The notes below the pieces were generated by a model. It ran no database searches and was not told the DNA's origin. It saw only the letters and a list, made by a program, of their open reading frames with translations. Shown here piece by piece: positions 51,503-60,841 of a DNA stretch of 64,000 bases. This DNA comes from Chelatococcus sp. GTDB taxonomy: Bacteria > Pseudomonadota > Alphaproteobacteria > Rhizobiales > Beijerinckiaceae. Where the stretch lies: positions 41,032 to 105,031 of the forward strand of contig QFQY01000029.1 in NCBI GenBank assembly GCA_003248805.1, written 5' to 3'. The first letter of the stretch is position 1. Each line of letters opens with the position of its first letter. A program made the position numbers and the translations under genes.

Positions 51503-52825
51503 TCACCTGACGAAGTGCAACTCCCGGAAGCGGCCGCGGAACGCCGTCACGTCCTTCGCCACGGCGTCAGCCGGGCGCGAGCCGTTCAGCCCCTCGGCGA
51601 CATAGCTCGCCAGCTCCGGCATGTCGGCCGCGGTCATGCCGAAGCGCACGATCTCCGGCGTGCCGAGGCGCAGGCCGTTGACGTCGCCCGCGACCTCCGC
51701 GATCGGCAGCCCGATGCCGCAGGACAGGATGTTGACCGCCCGCAGGGCCTTCGCCGCCGCCTGCCCGCCGCCATAGGGCGCCGCCTCGATGGCGAACTGG
51801 TGCGAGGTGGTGATGCCGCGCTCGCGGGCGAAGACCGGCAGCTGCCGCTCGACCAGCGCCTCGCCGAGCGCCTTCGCCGTCTCGGCCATGGCCTGCGCAT
51901 AGGGCCGGCCGAACGCCTTCCAGTCGAGCAGGGTGATGGCGAGCGAGGCGGATTTGGCGGCGTCGAAATTCGCGGTCAGGCCCGGATAGGCGACGGCGTC
52001 GAGCTTCTTCGCGATCTCGGCGTCGTTGGTGACGATCAGGCCGGAGGGCGGGCCGCCGAGGCTCTTATAGGTGCTCATCGTCATCAGATGGGCGCCCTCC
52101 TCCAGCGGCTGCTGCCAGCCATGGCCGGCGATCATGCCCGACATATGCGCGGCGTCGAACAGCACCAGCGCGCCGACCTCGTCGGCGATGGCGCGGATCT
52201 CGCGGATCGGATGCGGGAAGAGGTTGAGGCTTCCGCCGATGGAGATGACCTTCGGGCGGAGACGCAGGGCGTCGCGGCGCAGGGCGTCGAGATCGACCGT
52301 GTAGCCGCTGGCATCCACAGGCGCGGGATGGGTGACGATGCCGTAGAGACCGGCCGCTCCGGCGCCGTGATGCGTGACATGGCCGCCGATGGCCGGCGGC
52401 GGGGCGATGATGCAGTCGCCCGGCTTGGCGGCGACCATGAAGGCGTAGAGATTGGCGATGGCGCCGGACGGCACCCTGATCTCGGCGTATTTCGCGCCGA
52501 AGACCTCGGCCGCGAGTTCGGCGGCGATGATCTCGATCTGCTCGATCGCCTCCAGCCCCATCTCGTATTTGTCGCCGGGATAGCCGAGGGAGGGGCGCGA
52601 GCCGAGGCCCGAGGCGAGCGCGGCCTCCGCCCTCGGATTCAGGACGTTGGTAGCGGGGTTGAGGTTGACGCAGTCGCGCTCGTGGATGGCGCGGTTTTCG
52701 GCGGTGAGCGCCGCGATCCGGGCTTCGACCGCATCGAGCGACTGGCCCGCAGTCGCCTCGGCGATCCGCAGCACATAGTCCTCGCTGCCTGCAGGAACCC
52801 AGTCGCGGCGTGCCAGAGCGGTCAT
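51503..52825 (-). CDS. Serine hydroxymethyltransferase-like PLP enzyme
   Basis: Predicted 440-residue fold-type I PLP enzyme related to GlyA. The substrate segment NRAIHERDCVNLNPATNVLNPR replaces the usual N-terminal SHMT block, but GYPGDKYEMGLEAIE, VLFDAAHMSGMIAGH and the PLP lysine in MSTYKSLGGPPSGL are clear. The changes suggest a substrate other than plain serine, for example an alpha-substituted serine (inference). It is divergent from a GcvA-type LysR gene, the usual arrangement for locally regulated catabolic enzymes. Start ATG 52825. Confidence 0.85.
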   Translation of the reverse strand: MTALARRDWVPAGSEDYVLRIAEATAGQSLDAVEARIAALTAENRAIHERDCVNLNPATNVLNPRAEAALASGLGSRPSLGYPGDKYEMGLEAIEQIEIIAAELAAEVFGAKYAEIRVPSGAIANLYAFMVAAKPGDCIIAPPPAIGGHVTHHGAGAAGLYGIVTHPAPVDASGYTVDLDALRRDALRLRPKVISIGGSLNLFPHPIREIRAIADEVGALVLFDAAHMSGMIAGHGWQQPLEEGAHLMTMSTYKSLGGPPSGLIVTNDAEIAKKLDAVAYPGLTANFDAAKSASLAITLLDWKAFGRPYAQAMAETAKALGEALVERQLPVFARERGITTSHQFAIEAAPYGGGQAAAKALRAVNILSCGIGLPIAEVAGDVNGLRLGTPEIVRFGMTAADMPELASYVAEGLNGSRPADAVAKDVTAFRGRFRELHFVR

Positions 52826-52871
52826 TTCGAAATCCCTCGTTCGCGGCCCTCGCCGGATGTCGCATCTGAGC

Positions 52872-52895
52872 CGTTTGCGCCGCTGCGCGCAAACG
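52872..52895. promoter_or_regulatory. Perfect 9-bp inverted repeat between SHMT-like and LysR genes
   Basis: CGTTTGCGC and GCGCAAACG flank a 6-bp spacer, about midway in the 124-bp divergent gap (start codons at 52825 and 52950). It is the best candidate operator for the LysR protein. Confidence 0.6.
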
Positions 52896-52949
52896 AGTAT
52901 TCGTCGCCCGCAGGCGGAGAAAATCTCAGCCTCCACATTCGGGATCGCC

Positions 52950-53840
52950 ATGTCCGTCAAGCCGCCGCGCCGGCGCCTGCCCCCGCTCAACGCGCTGCGT
53001 GCCTTCGAGGCCGCGGCCCGGCTGGAGAGCTTCGCCAAGGCCGCCGAGGAACTCGGCGTGACGGCGGGCGCCGTGACGCAGCAGATCAGGCAGCTCGAGG
53101 CGGCACTCGGCATGACGCTATTCCGGCGGCTGCCGCAGGGCGTGACGCCGACGGAGCCGGCGCGGACCGCCCTGCCCAGGCTGACGCGCGGCTTCGATAC
53201 GCTGGCGCAGGCCGTGGAGACCTTGCGCGAAGGCCATGCCGACCGGGCCCTGACCATCGCCGCCCTGCCCTGCCTCGCGCAGCTCTGGATCTCGCCCCGG
53301 CTGCCGGGGCTCCACCGCGCCTTTCCGGAGCTGCAGATCTCGGTCTCGGCCATGGAGCAGCCCCCCGAGCCACGCCGGGAGCCGCACGACCTCGCCCTCT
53401 TCTATCTCGGCGAGGGCGACACCCGAGGCGGGGTCCAGGCGGCGACGCCCGACACGATCCGGCCAGTCTGCGCGCCCGGACTGGCGCAAGACATCGCGAC
53501 GCCTGCCGACCTGTCGCGCAAGGTGCTGCTGCATGACGCGGTCTGGCGTCAGGACTGGGCGCGCTGGCTCGGTTTCGCCGGCGCACCGGCGGAGGTCGAC
53601 GCGGGGCGCGGACCGGCCTTCTCGCTCTACAGCCTGGCGGTCGACGCGGCGCTGGCGGGCTCGGGCGTCCTGATGGGCCGGGCGAGCCTGGTGGCCCCGC
53701 ATCTCGCGGACGGGAGGCTTGTGGCTCCCTTCGCCGCGGCGCTGCCGACGCGCGACCGGCTGACGATCTTTCCCGGACGCGCGGAGGGCGGCCATCCGCG
53801 CCGCGAGGAGGTCGCCGCCTGGCTGATGGCCAGCGCCTGA
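52950..53840 (+). CDS. GcvA-type LysR transcriptional regulator
   Basis: Predicted 296-residue LysR regulator of the GcvA subgroup. RRRLPPLNALRAFEAAARLESFAKAAEELGVTAGAVTQQIRQLE is the diagnostic DNA-binding region. The effector domain includes LPCLAQLWISPRLPGLHRAFPEL and LAVDAALAGSGVLMG. GcvA proteins often control glycine or serine metabolism, which fits the divergent SHMT-like gene. The candidate operator between them supports this (inference). Confidence 0.9.
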   Translation: MSVKPPRRRLPPLNALRAFEAAARLESFAKAAEELGVTAGAVTQQIRQLEAALGMTLFRRLPQGVTPTEPARTALPRLTRGFDTLAQAVETLREGHADRALTIAALPCLAQLWISPRLPGLHRAFPELQISVSAMEQPPEPRREPHDLALFYLGEGDTRGGVQAATPDTIRPVCAPGLAQDIATPADLSRKVLLHDAVWRQDWARWLGFAGAPAEVDAGRGPAFSLYSLAVDAALAGSGVLMGRASLVAPHLADGRLVAPFAAALPTRDRLTIFPGRAEGGHPRREEVAAWLMASA

Positions 53841-53843
53841 GCC

Positions 53844-54692
53844 TCAGATATGGGCGCCGATGTCGCGCTCGAGAATCTGGTCCATGGAGCGCGACGGCTC
53901 GGCGCAGCCGGCCTCGCCGACGACCTTCGCCGGAACGCCGGCCACCGTCTTGTTGCGCGGGACGGGCGCGAGCACCACGGAGCCGGCCGCGACGCGGGTG
54001 CACTGGCCGATCTCGATATTGCCGAGGATCTTGGCGCCGGCGCCGATGAGCACGCCCTTGCGGATCTTGGGATGACGGTCGCCGCCCTGCTTGCCGGTGC
54101 CGCCCAGGGTGACGCCGTGCAGGATGGAGACGTCGTCCTCGATCACCGCGGTTTCGCCGACCACGAGGCCGGTGGCATGGTCGAGGAAGATGCCCTTCCC
54201 GATCTTCGCCGCGGGGTTGATATCGGTCTGGAAGACCTCCGAGGAGCGGCTCTGCAGATAGAGCGCGAAATCCCGCCGTCCCTGGCGCCAGAGCCAATGT
54301 GCGAGCCGGTGGGCCTGCAGCGCGTGGAAGCCCTTGAAGAACAGCACGGGCTCCAGCACGCGGTAGCAGGCGGGGTCGCGATCGACGACCGCGAGCACAT
54401 CGGCCCGCATCCCCACGCCGATCTCGGAATCGGCCGCGATGGCTTCGTCGAAGGCCTGCGCGATCAGGTCCGCCGAGACGGCCGGGTGCCCCAGGCGAGC
54501 GGCGACGCGATGCGCGACGGCGGCCTCGAAGCCCGGCTGGTTGAGCACGGAGGCCATGATCAGGCTGCCGAGCGCCGGCTCGGCGGCGACGGCGGCCTCG
54601 GCCTCGCCGCGCAGGCGCGACCAGACCGGGTCGACCCGGTCGAGCCCTAAGACGGGATGACGAGTTTCTGCGACGGAGCGGGCTGACGACAT
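53844..54692 (-). CDS. cysE: Serine O-acetyltransferase
   Basis: Predicted 282-residue CysE, which acetylates serine for cysteine biosynthesis. The N-terminal helical domain (DPVWSRLRGEAEAAVAAEP) is followed by hexapeptide repeats with the active-site His in FLDHATGLVVGETA and HGVTLGGTGKQGGDRHPKI. The C-terminal tail ends LERDIGAHI; an aliphatic terminal residue is the usual way CysE docks to cysteine synthase. It ends 3 nt after, and is convergent with, the LysR gene. Confidence 0.95.
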   Translation of the reverse strand: MSSARSVAETRHPVLGLDRVDPVWSRLRGEAEAAVAAEPALGSLIMASVLNQPGFEAAVAHRVAARLGHPAVSADLIAQAFDEAIAADSEIGVGMRADVLAVVDRDPACYRVLEPVLFFKGFHALQAHRLAHWLWRQGRRDFALYLQSRSSEVFQTDINPAAKIGKGIFLDHATGLVVGETAVIEDDVSILHGVTLGGTGKQGGDRHPKIRKGVLIGAGAKILGNIEIGQCTRVAAGSVVLAPVPRNKTVAGVPAKVVGEAGCAEPSRSMDQILERDIGAHI

Positions 54693-54874
54693 CGTCGTTC
54701 TCCGGAAGGGGCGTTCGACGACACGAGCCTAGCACGACAGGCCGGGGGGGCGCCAAACCGTATTGCGGGAGTGGAGCGGCTATCGCTCCGGCAAGCGGAT
54801 CAGAATGGGAGCCGGCGTCGACAACAGAAGCGCGACGCGGAATTGACCGCTGGATCTTTCATTCGCGATATTCT

Positions 54875-55642
54875 TCACAATCTCGCCAGAAAGTCGAGTA
54901 CCGCCTGCTTGTGGCTCCGGTCGCCGACCGCGAGGTTGTGATCGCGGCCCTCGATGGCGAAATATTCGGAATCCGGGATCAGCGCCGCGAGCGCCTCGCC
55001 CGACCCCGAGACATCGTCCCTGGTTCCGACGCAGATCAGCGTCGGCGTTCCGATCTGTCCGACCTGCGCGGCCGTCAGCGTCTGGCGCGTGCCACGGATG
55101 CAGGCTGCCAGCGCGCGGCGGTCGCTCTTCGTCTGCTTCGCGAAGGCACGGAACATGCGCTGCATCGGGTCGGTCAGGTCATCGAGCGAGGGCGCCTCCA
55201 TCGCGTCGGCGATGCCCATCGGAAGGCCCACGCCCTCGACGAGGTGGATGCCGAGCCCTCCCAGGATGAGCCCGTTGAGGCGCTGGGGATGGGCCAGCGC
55301 GAGATGGGCCGAGATGCGCGCGCCCATGGAATAGCCCATCACGACCGCCCGCGGGATCTCGAGATGGTCCATCAGCCGGCGGACGTCCTCGGCCAGCGTC
55401 CAGGAGTTGTAGGCCTCGGGATCATACAGCTTCTGGCTCTCGCCATGGCCGCGATTGTCGAGCGCGACGACGCGATAGCCGGCATGGGTCAGGGACTTGG
55501 TCCATTGCGTGTTGACCCAGTTCACCGCGTGATTGGAGCCGAAGCCGTGGACGAGCACGACCGTCTGGTGGCGCGGCGTATCGCCCGTCGGGGGCAGGTC
55601 GACAAAGGCGATCTCGACGCCGTCGGACAGGAAGCTCTGCAT
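54875..55642 (-). CDS. Alpha/beta hydrolase
   Basis: Predicted 255-residue alpha/beta hydrolase. The oxyanion region VVLVHGFGSNHAVNW, the nucleophile Ser105 in VMGYSMGARI, the acid in VGTRDDVSGSGE and the His in EGRDHNLAVGDRSHK complete the triad. The family resembles 3-oxoadipate enol-lactonase-like and carboxylesterase proteins; the substrate is not determined. ATG 55642 is preferred to an in-frame start six codons upstream. Confidence 0.88.
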   Translation of the reverse strand: MQSFLSDGVEIAFVDLPPTGDTPRHQTVVLVHGFGSNHAVNWVNTQWTKSLTHAGYRVVALDNRGHGESQKLYDPEAYNSWTLAEDVRRLMDHLEIPRAVVMGYSMGARISAHLALAHPQRLNGLILGGLGIHLVEGVGLPMGIADAMEAPSLDDLTDPMQRMFRAFAKQTKSDRRALAACIRGTRQTLTAAQVGQIGTPTLICVGTRDDVSGSGEALAALIPDSEYFAIEGRDHNLAVGDRSHKQAVLDFLARL

Positions 55643-55727
55643 GGAAAGGCCCGCTCGCACGAAGTATGGATGGTCTCACCTGCCATGACGGCCGCGCTTT
55701 GGGTAGCGTCGCCGCACCGCCCCGCCC

Positions 55728-56726
55728 ATGAGCCATACGATGAGCCAAGCCTCGCCCGCGCCGACTCCCGCGCCGCCGCCGCCCGCCCGCTTCGCCATCG
55801 TCGACGTCGCCCGCGGCATCGCGCTCCTGGCGATGTTCGTCTTCCACTTCGCCTATGACCTCTCCCATTTCAACCTGATCGAGACGGATGTGCCGTTCGA
55901 GCCGGGCTGGCGGCTGTTCGCGCGCCTGATCGCCGGCTCGTTCCTCACGCTGGTCGGAATCAGCCTCGTGCTCGCAACGAGGCGCGGCCTCGACCGCCGC
56001 GCCTATCTCAAGCGCCTCGCCATGGTCGCCGGCGCCGCCCTCGCGGTGACGATCGGGACGCGGATCGCGATGCCCGCGAACTTCATCTTCTTCGGCATCC
56101 TGCACCATATCGCGCTGGCGAGCGTGATCGCCCTGCCCTTGCTGCGCCTGCCGGCCGCCGCGCTGGCGGCCGGTGCCGTCGCCGCGTTCGCGCTGCCCTC
56201 CTTCGTCGCGGCCGACTGGCTCGACGCCCCCTGGCTGAGCTGGCTCGGCTTCTCGCGAGCTCCGCTCTACACGGCGGATTTCGTGCCGGTCTTTCCCTGG
56301 TTCGGCTGCGTGCTGACGGGCATGGCGCTGGCGAAACTGGCCCTGCCCCGGCTGAGCGGAACGCGGCTGGCGCGCTGGCGGCCGGCCCTGCCGCCGGTCC
56401 GGCTCGTCGCCTGGGGCGGCCGGCACAGCCTGCTGGTCTATCTGCTGCACCAGCCGGTCTTCATCGGGCTCATCCTGCTGGCGATGCAGGCAGGGCTCTC
56501 GCCGCCGGGGGAGGAAGCGCCGTTCCTGTCGTCCTGCCAGCGCAGCTGCGCGCGGCCCGACCTGACGGCTCAAACCTGCGAACGGCTCTGCACCTGCACC
56601 GTGGAGTCGCTGAAGCGCGCCGATCTGTGGCGCAAGGTCCTGGCCAACAATCTCAGCCCGGCCGAGAACGAACGCATGACCGGGCTCGCCCGGGCCTGCT
56701 TCACCGCGCAAGAGCCGCGCCCCTGA
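55728..56726 (+). CDS. DUF1624 (HGSNAT-like) membrane protein with Cys-rich tail
   Basis: Predicted 332-residue polytopic protein. ARFAIVDVARGIALLAMFVFHFAYDLSHF, RLIAGSFLTLVGISLVLA and the later GRHSLLVYLLHQPVF are typical of the DUF1624 family, related to heparan-alpha-glucosaminide N-acetyltransferase. About seven helices are predicted. The last ~70 residues form a soluble tail with a CxxxC (SCQRSC), a CxxxCxC (TCERLCTC) and a further Cys, unusual for the family as I know it. Either in-frame ATG (55728 or 55740) could be used. Confidence 0.84.
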   Translation: MSHTMSQASPAPTPAPPPPARFAIVDVARGIALLAMFVFHFAYDLSHFNLIETDVPFEPGWRLFARLIAGSFLTLVGISLVLATRRGLDRRAYLKRLAMVAGAALAVTIGTRIAMPANFIFFGILHHIALASVIALPLLRLPAAALAAGAVAAFALPSFVAADWLDAPWLSWLGFSRAPLYTADFVPVFPWFGCVLTGMALAKLALPRLSGTRLARWRPALPPVRLVAWGGRHSLLVYLLHQPVFIGLILLAMQAGLSPPGEEAPFLSSCQRSCARPDLTAQTCERLCTCTVESLKRADLWRKVLANNLSPAENERMTGLARACFTAQEPRP

Positions 56727-56802
56727 GGCAATCGCGCACTGGCGCCGGCCGGCGCGGCAGGGTAATCTCACCCCCAGATCACGATTGCGAAGAGCGACGA
56801 CC

Positions 56803-57057
56803 ATGGCCGACCACGGCATCCCGCATTTCCACAACGATTCCGGCGTCGCCGTCATCCATGTCGGCGCGCATGAGTTCATGTGCATCGGCGCCAAGCCGCC
56901 CTTCGACCACCCGCATGTCTATCTCGACATGGGCGCGGACCACGAGATCGTCTGCCCCTACTGCTCGACGCTGTTCAAATACGATCCTTCGCTGAAGAAC
57001 GGCGCCTCCATCCCGGCCGACTGCGCCTATCACGAGCCCGCCCCCAAGGCGGCGTGA
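56803..57057 (+). CDS. zf-CHCC zinc-finger domain protein
   Basis: Predicted 84-residue protein. HEFMCIGAKPPFDHPHVYLDMG followed by EIVCPYCSTLFKYDP gives the C-H-C-C zinc ligands of the small domain homologous to mitochondrial complex I subunit NDUFS6. In alphaproteobacteria the family is linked to respiratory complex I. It stands between a membrane protein and an FAD monooxygenase gene. Confidence 0.9.
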   Translation: MADHGIPHFHNDSGVAVIHVGAHEFMCIGAKPPFDHPHVYLDMGADHEIVCPYCSTLFKYDPSLKNGASIPADCAYHEPAPKAA

Positions 57058-57132
57058 CCGGGCGGTTGCGCGCGGCGTCGCCCGCCGCGCGCGGACAGCC
57101 AGCCGGGCCGGCCGTTTGAGAGGCGTCCTGCC

Positions 57133-58317
57133 GTGTCCCCTCCCCATATCCTCATCGCCGGCGCCGGCATCGGCGGGCTGACGGCCGCGCTCGCGCTCGC
57201 GCGGCGCGGGGTCGACGTCACCATCGTCGAGAAGCGGACGGGCTTCGGCGAGCTCGGCGCCGGCCTGCAGATCACGCCCAATTCCGGCCGCGTGCTGGAG
57301 GCGCTCGGCCTGAAGCTGCCCCTGATGCGGGTCAGTGTCGGCTCGCAGGGGCTGACGGTCCGGCGCTGGCGCAGCGGCGCCGCTCTGGCCCGGTCGCATT
57401 TCGACCCGAAGGCGGCCGAGACACCTTTCCGCATGCTCAAGCGCAGCGACCTGCATACGGTGCTGCTCGACGCGGCCCGCAGCATGCCCAATATCCGGCT
57501 CGTCGTCGGTCGCGGCCTCGCCGAGGCGAGGCAGGACGAGGACGGAATCACCGTCACGCTGGAGGGCCGCGCGGGAACGCAAGGCGAGGACCTGCGCGGA
57601 TGCGGCCTCGTGGGCGCGGACGGGCTCTGGTCGCGGGTGCGGGAACTGACCGGCGACCGCGCGCCGCCGACCTTCACCGGCTTCGAGGCCTGGCGCGCGC
57701 TGGCGCCCGGCCCGGCACGGACGGAGCCGACGGGCGTCACCCTGCATCTCGGCGCGGGACACCATGCCGTGCACTACGCCGTCGCAGGCGGGCGCGAGAC
57801 CAATCTCGTCGTGGTGCGACGGGCGGCGGAGGCCCGAGAGGGCTGGTCGCGCGATGGCGAGGCCAGCGAGATGCTGGCCGAAACCCGCGACGCCTCGGCT
57901 CCGCTGCGGAACCTCGTGGCGAGCGCCTCGGGCTGGCTGGCCTGGTCGCTGTTCGACAGGCCGCCGGCGGCCATGGCGAAAGGGCGGATCGCCTTGCTGG
58001 GCGACGCTGCCCATCCGGTCCTGCCCTTCCTCGCGCAGGGAGCGTCGCTCGCGATCGAGGACGCGGCCGTCCTCGCCCGTGTGCTGGCGGAGCGACTCGC
58101 GAGCGACGGCGCGGCCGGCGTCCCGGCCGCCATGACGGCCTATGCGGCGGCCCGGACAGACCGCGTCCGGCGCGTGCAGCAGGCGAGCCGCGCGAATGGC
58201 CGCACCTATCATCTCGGCTGGCCGCTCAGCGTCGGCCGCGACCTCGTGCTGGGGCGGATCGGCGGCGAAGGGCTGCAGAAGCGCTACGACTGGGTCTACG
58301 ACTGGCGCGACGCTTGA
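57133..58317 (+). CDS. FAD-dependent aromatic-ring monooxygenase (salicylate hydroxylase-like)
   Basis: Predicted 394-residue flavoprotein monooxygenase. GAGIGGLTAALALARRG is the dinucleotide-binding motif and LLGDAAHPVLPFLAQG the second FAD motif. The DG motif is in GLVGADGLWSRVRE. The sequence is close in layout to salicylate or 6-hydroxynicotinate hydroxylases. GTG 57133 is the start. The substrate is unknown; no degradation genes are nearby. Confidence 0.9.
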   Translation: MSPPHILIAGAGIGGLTAALALARRGVDVTIVEKRTGFGELGAGLQITPNSGRVLEALGLKLPLMRVSVGSQGLTVRRWRSGAALARSHFDPKAAETPFRMLKRSDLHTVLLDAARSMPNIRLVVGRGLAEARQDEDGITVTLEGRAGTQGEDLRGCGLVGADGLWSRVRELTGDRAPPTFTGFEAWRALAPGPARTEPTGVTLHLGAGHHAVHYAVAGGRETNLVVVRRAAEAREGWSRDGEASEMLAETRDASAPLRNLVASASGWLAWSLFDRPPAAMAKGRIALLGDAAHPVLPFLAQGASLAIEDAAVLARVLAERLASDGAAGVPAAMTAYAAARTDRVRRVQQASRANGRTYHLGWPLSVGRDLVLGRIGGEGLQKRYDWVYDWRDA

Positions 58318-58386
58318 CCGCAGCCACGCCCTCGCCTTCGCCCCAATTGATGCCTATCTGACGGTGGGGCACGGGATGGAGACGGC

Positions 58387-58725
58387 ATGATACGCATCAT
58401 CACTTTCCAGCAGCGGGCGGGCGGCGGGCCTTCGGGGGCGGGCGGCGGCCCTTCGGGCATGCCGCGCTGGGCGTCCTGGCTCGCCATGGCGGGCAGCCTG
58501 ATCGTCGGCGCGACGCTGTTCCTGGTCGCGGCCAGCCTCGCCCTCATCCTGATCCCGGTCGTCGCGGTCGGTGCGGCGATCGCCTATTGGCGCATCAAGG
58601 CGCGGCTGAAGGCGGCCGGCTTCGGCGAGATGGGCGCCTTCTCCCGCCGCCGCACCGAGGGCGGGGCCGAGATCATCGACGCCGAATACCGCGTGATCGA
58701 GCCGGGCGAGCGGCAGCCGCGCTGA
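58387..58725 (+). CDS. Hypothetical two-helix membrane protein
   Basis: Predicted 112-residue protein. A Gly/Ser-rich repeat (GGGPSGAGGGPSG) is followed by two transmembrane helices (LAMAGSLIVGATLFLVAASL; LILIPVVAVGAAIAYW) and a soluble tail with IIDAEYRVIEPGE, a motif seen at the end of several small alphaproteobacterial membrane proteins. Function is unknown. Confidence 0.72.
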   Translation: MIRIITFQQRAGGGPSGAGGGPSGMPRWASWLAMAGSLIVGATLFLVAASLALILIPVVAVGAAIAYWRIKARLKAAGFGEMGAFSRRRTEGGAEIIDAEYRVIEPGERQPR

Positions 58726-58785
58726 CGATCCGTCCGCCCGTCGCGGCATCGGACGGAGCCGGTGCCGCGAGGGCCGGATATCGGC

Positions 58786-60063
58786 TCATGCGACCTTGCT
58801 GAGCAGGATCTTGTCGATTCGCCGGCCGTCGAGATCGACGACCTCGAAGCGCCAGTTGTCGGTCTCGAAGCTCTCGCCGACATTCGGAAGGCGGTTCATC
58901 TGGGCGAGCACGAAGCCCGCCACCGTCTGGTAGTCGGCGTCACGCGGAATGTGGATGCCGAATTCGTGCGAGAACTCGTCGACCTGCATCCAGCCGGCGA
59001 CGAGGAAGGAGCCGTCGTCGCGCGTGACGATCGGCGGCTCGGCCTCCTCTTCCTCCTGGAAGGCGCCGATGATGGCCTCCAGCACGTCGCCGGGGGTGAT
59101 GATGCCCTCGAAATGGCCGTACTCGTCGAAGACCAGCGCCATATGGACCCGAGAGGCCCGGATGGCGCGCAGAACCTGAAGCGCACCGGCCGTGTCCATC
59201 GCGACCGGGGCCTCATGGACATGGGACCGAAGCTCCTCGACATCCCCGCTGCCGAGGAAATCGACCAGGTCCTTGACCACCACCACGCCGACGATCGAAT
59301 CCGGCTCGCCGTCCTGCACCGGCAGGCGCGAGCGGCGGGTGGCGCGAATCTGGGCGCGGATCTCGTCGGCGCTGTCGGAGAGATCGACCACCTCGACCTC
59401 GCGACGCGGCGTCATCAGCCCGCGGGCGGAGCGGTCGGCCAGGCGCATCACGCTGGCGATCATCTCGCGCTCGTCGCGCTCCAGCACGCCGGCCGTCTCG
59501 GCCTCGGCGATGATGGTGCGCACCTCCTCCTCGGTCACCTTCTCTTCCGATTCGCCCTTCTGGCCGAGCAGGGCGAGAACCGCCTTGCCGGACACGTCGA
59601 GCAGGAAGACCAGCGGCGCGCCGATCCGCGAGAGCATGGACATCGCCGGAGCGACCCGCGCCGCCACGCGCTCGGGATCGCGCAAGGCGATCTGCTTGGG
59701 CACGAGCTCGCCGAGAATCAGCGACAGATAGGTGATGGCGACGACGACGATGCCGACGCCGAAGCCGTCCGCCATCGGCTGCGAAAGCCCTTGCGTGACC
59801 AGCCATTCGGACAGGCGCGCGCCGAGCGTGGCGCCCGAAAACGCGCCGGAGAGGACGCCGACGAGGGTAATGCCGATCTGGACGGTGGAGAGGAAGCGCC
59901 CCGGATTCTCGGCCAGGGCGATCGCGGTGGTCGCTCCCCTATTGCCCTGATCGCTGAGAACCTTCAGCCGTGCGGGCCTCGATGAGACCACCGCGAGTTC
60001 CGACATGGAAAGCAGACCATTGATGATGGTCAGCACCACGACGATCAGGATTTCGGTTAACAA
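58786..60063 (-). CDS. CNNM/CBS/CorC-type membrane protein (hemolysin family)
   Basis: Predicted 425-residue protein. Residues 1-190 form the DUF21 transmembrane domain (LSMSELAVVSSRPARL, GEAVPK-like GELVPKQIAL). A CBS pair follows (LMTPRREVEVVDLSD; HEAPVAMDTAGALQVLRAI, FDEYGHFEGIIT), then the CorC_HlyC domain (SFLVAGWMQVDEFSHEF ... TVAGFVLAQMNRLP). Related proteins (CorC, YoaE, CNNM) take part in magnesium or cobalt export. Its start is close to the methyltransferase region but on its own transcript. Confidence 0.92.
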   Translation of the reverse strand: MLTEILIVVVLTIINGLLSMSELAVVSSRPARLKVLSDQGNRGATTAIALAENPGRFLSTVQIGITLVGVLSGAFSGATLGARLSEWLVTQGLSQPMADGFGVGIVVVAITYLSLILGELVPKQIALRDPERVAARVAPAMSMLSRIGAPLVFLLDVSGKAVLALLGQKGESEEKVTEEEVRTIIAEAETAGVLERDEREMIASVMRLADRSARGLMTPRREVEVVDLSDSADEIRAQIRATRRSRLPVQDGEPDSIVGVVVVKDLVDFLGSGDVEELRSHVHEAPVAMDTAGALQVLRAIRASRVHMALVFDEYGHFEGIITPGDVLEAIIGAFQEEEEAEPPIVTRDDGSFLVAGWMQVDEFSHEFGIHIPRDADYQTVAGFVLAQMNRLPNVGESFETDNWRFEVVDLDGRRIDKILLSKVA

Positions 60064-60201
60064 AACCAGCCCGTTTCATGCGGAGCCGCACTCCGTCGCG
60101 GCCCGCTTCCGGGCGTACTTATAGACCATCGCGGCCACATGGCGATGGGTCCGCGATAAAATTCCTCATTTCCGCCAGCCACGCGCAAGCCGGCGCCCGG
60201 C

Positions 60202-60693
60202 TCAGCCCCGTCGGCGATAGGCGAAGTAGCGCCCCGCAGGAACGCCGTCGGGCAAGGATTCGGGAACGAGATCGGCATGGCCGAGATCGGCCCCGGCGAC
60301 GATCAGGGCACCGTCCGCCGCCAAGGCCGCCACATGGCCGGGCATCCAGGCGAGTTCGACGCGGTCCCGCTCCGGCACGCCCGTGGTCGCATCGACATGG
60401 ATCAGGGCCGCGGCGCGGCCATGCCTGGCCGCGAAGGCCGGGAGCGTCTGCTCCATCTCGCCGAGAACGAGGAAGCCGGGCGGCGGCATCGAGCGGGGAT
60501 TGGGCCTGGCCTCGCGCTCGAAGACATGGATGGCCCGCCCCGGCAGCCGCTCGCGCAGATGATCGTAGGTGCGCCCGTTGCCGAGGCCGAGCTCGAGGAC
60601 GAGCCCGTCGCGGCCGACGATCGTCTCGGCCGCCCAGTCGAGCACGCGCCGCTGGGCCTCCAGGCGCCGGATGAAACTGTCGAGACGGCTCAC
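60202..60693 (-). CDS. Class I SAM-dependent methyltransferase-like protein
   Basis: Predicted 163-residue protein with a Rossmann methyltransferase core. LVLELGLGNGRTYDHLRERLPGRAIHVFERE is motif I with the acidic residue ending beta-2; later ALIHVDATTG and AADGALIVAGADL follow. The GTG start at 60693 fits the short family; a longer in-frame start reaches 60774. It is a small family without a known substrate. Confidence 0.78.
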   Translation of the reverse strand: MSRLDSFIRRLEAQRRVLDWAAETIVGRDGLVLELGLGNGRTYDHLRERLPGRAIHVFEREARPNPRSMPPPGFLVLGEMEQTLPAFAARHGRAAALIHVDATTGVPERDRVELAWMPGHVAALAADGALIVAGADLGHADLVPESLPDGVPAGRYFAYRRRG

Positions 60694-60841
60694 CCGGACC
60701 CCACTCCCCGCTGACCGGCCACGGCTTGCCAAGCGTGACCGGGAATGCCCTAATTTCCGCATGACGTTCCGCAAACTCGGCGGAATCGATCAGTGGCCGG
60801 CAAGAGCCACGGCAGATAGCCATTCCAGGGAGAGACGTTCA

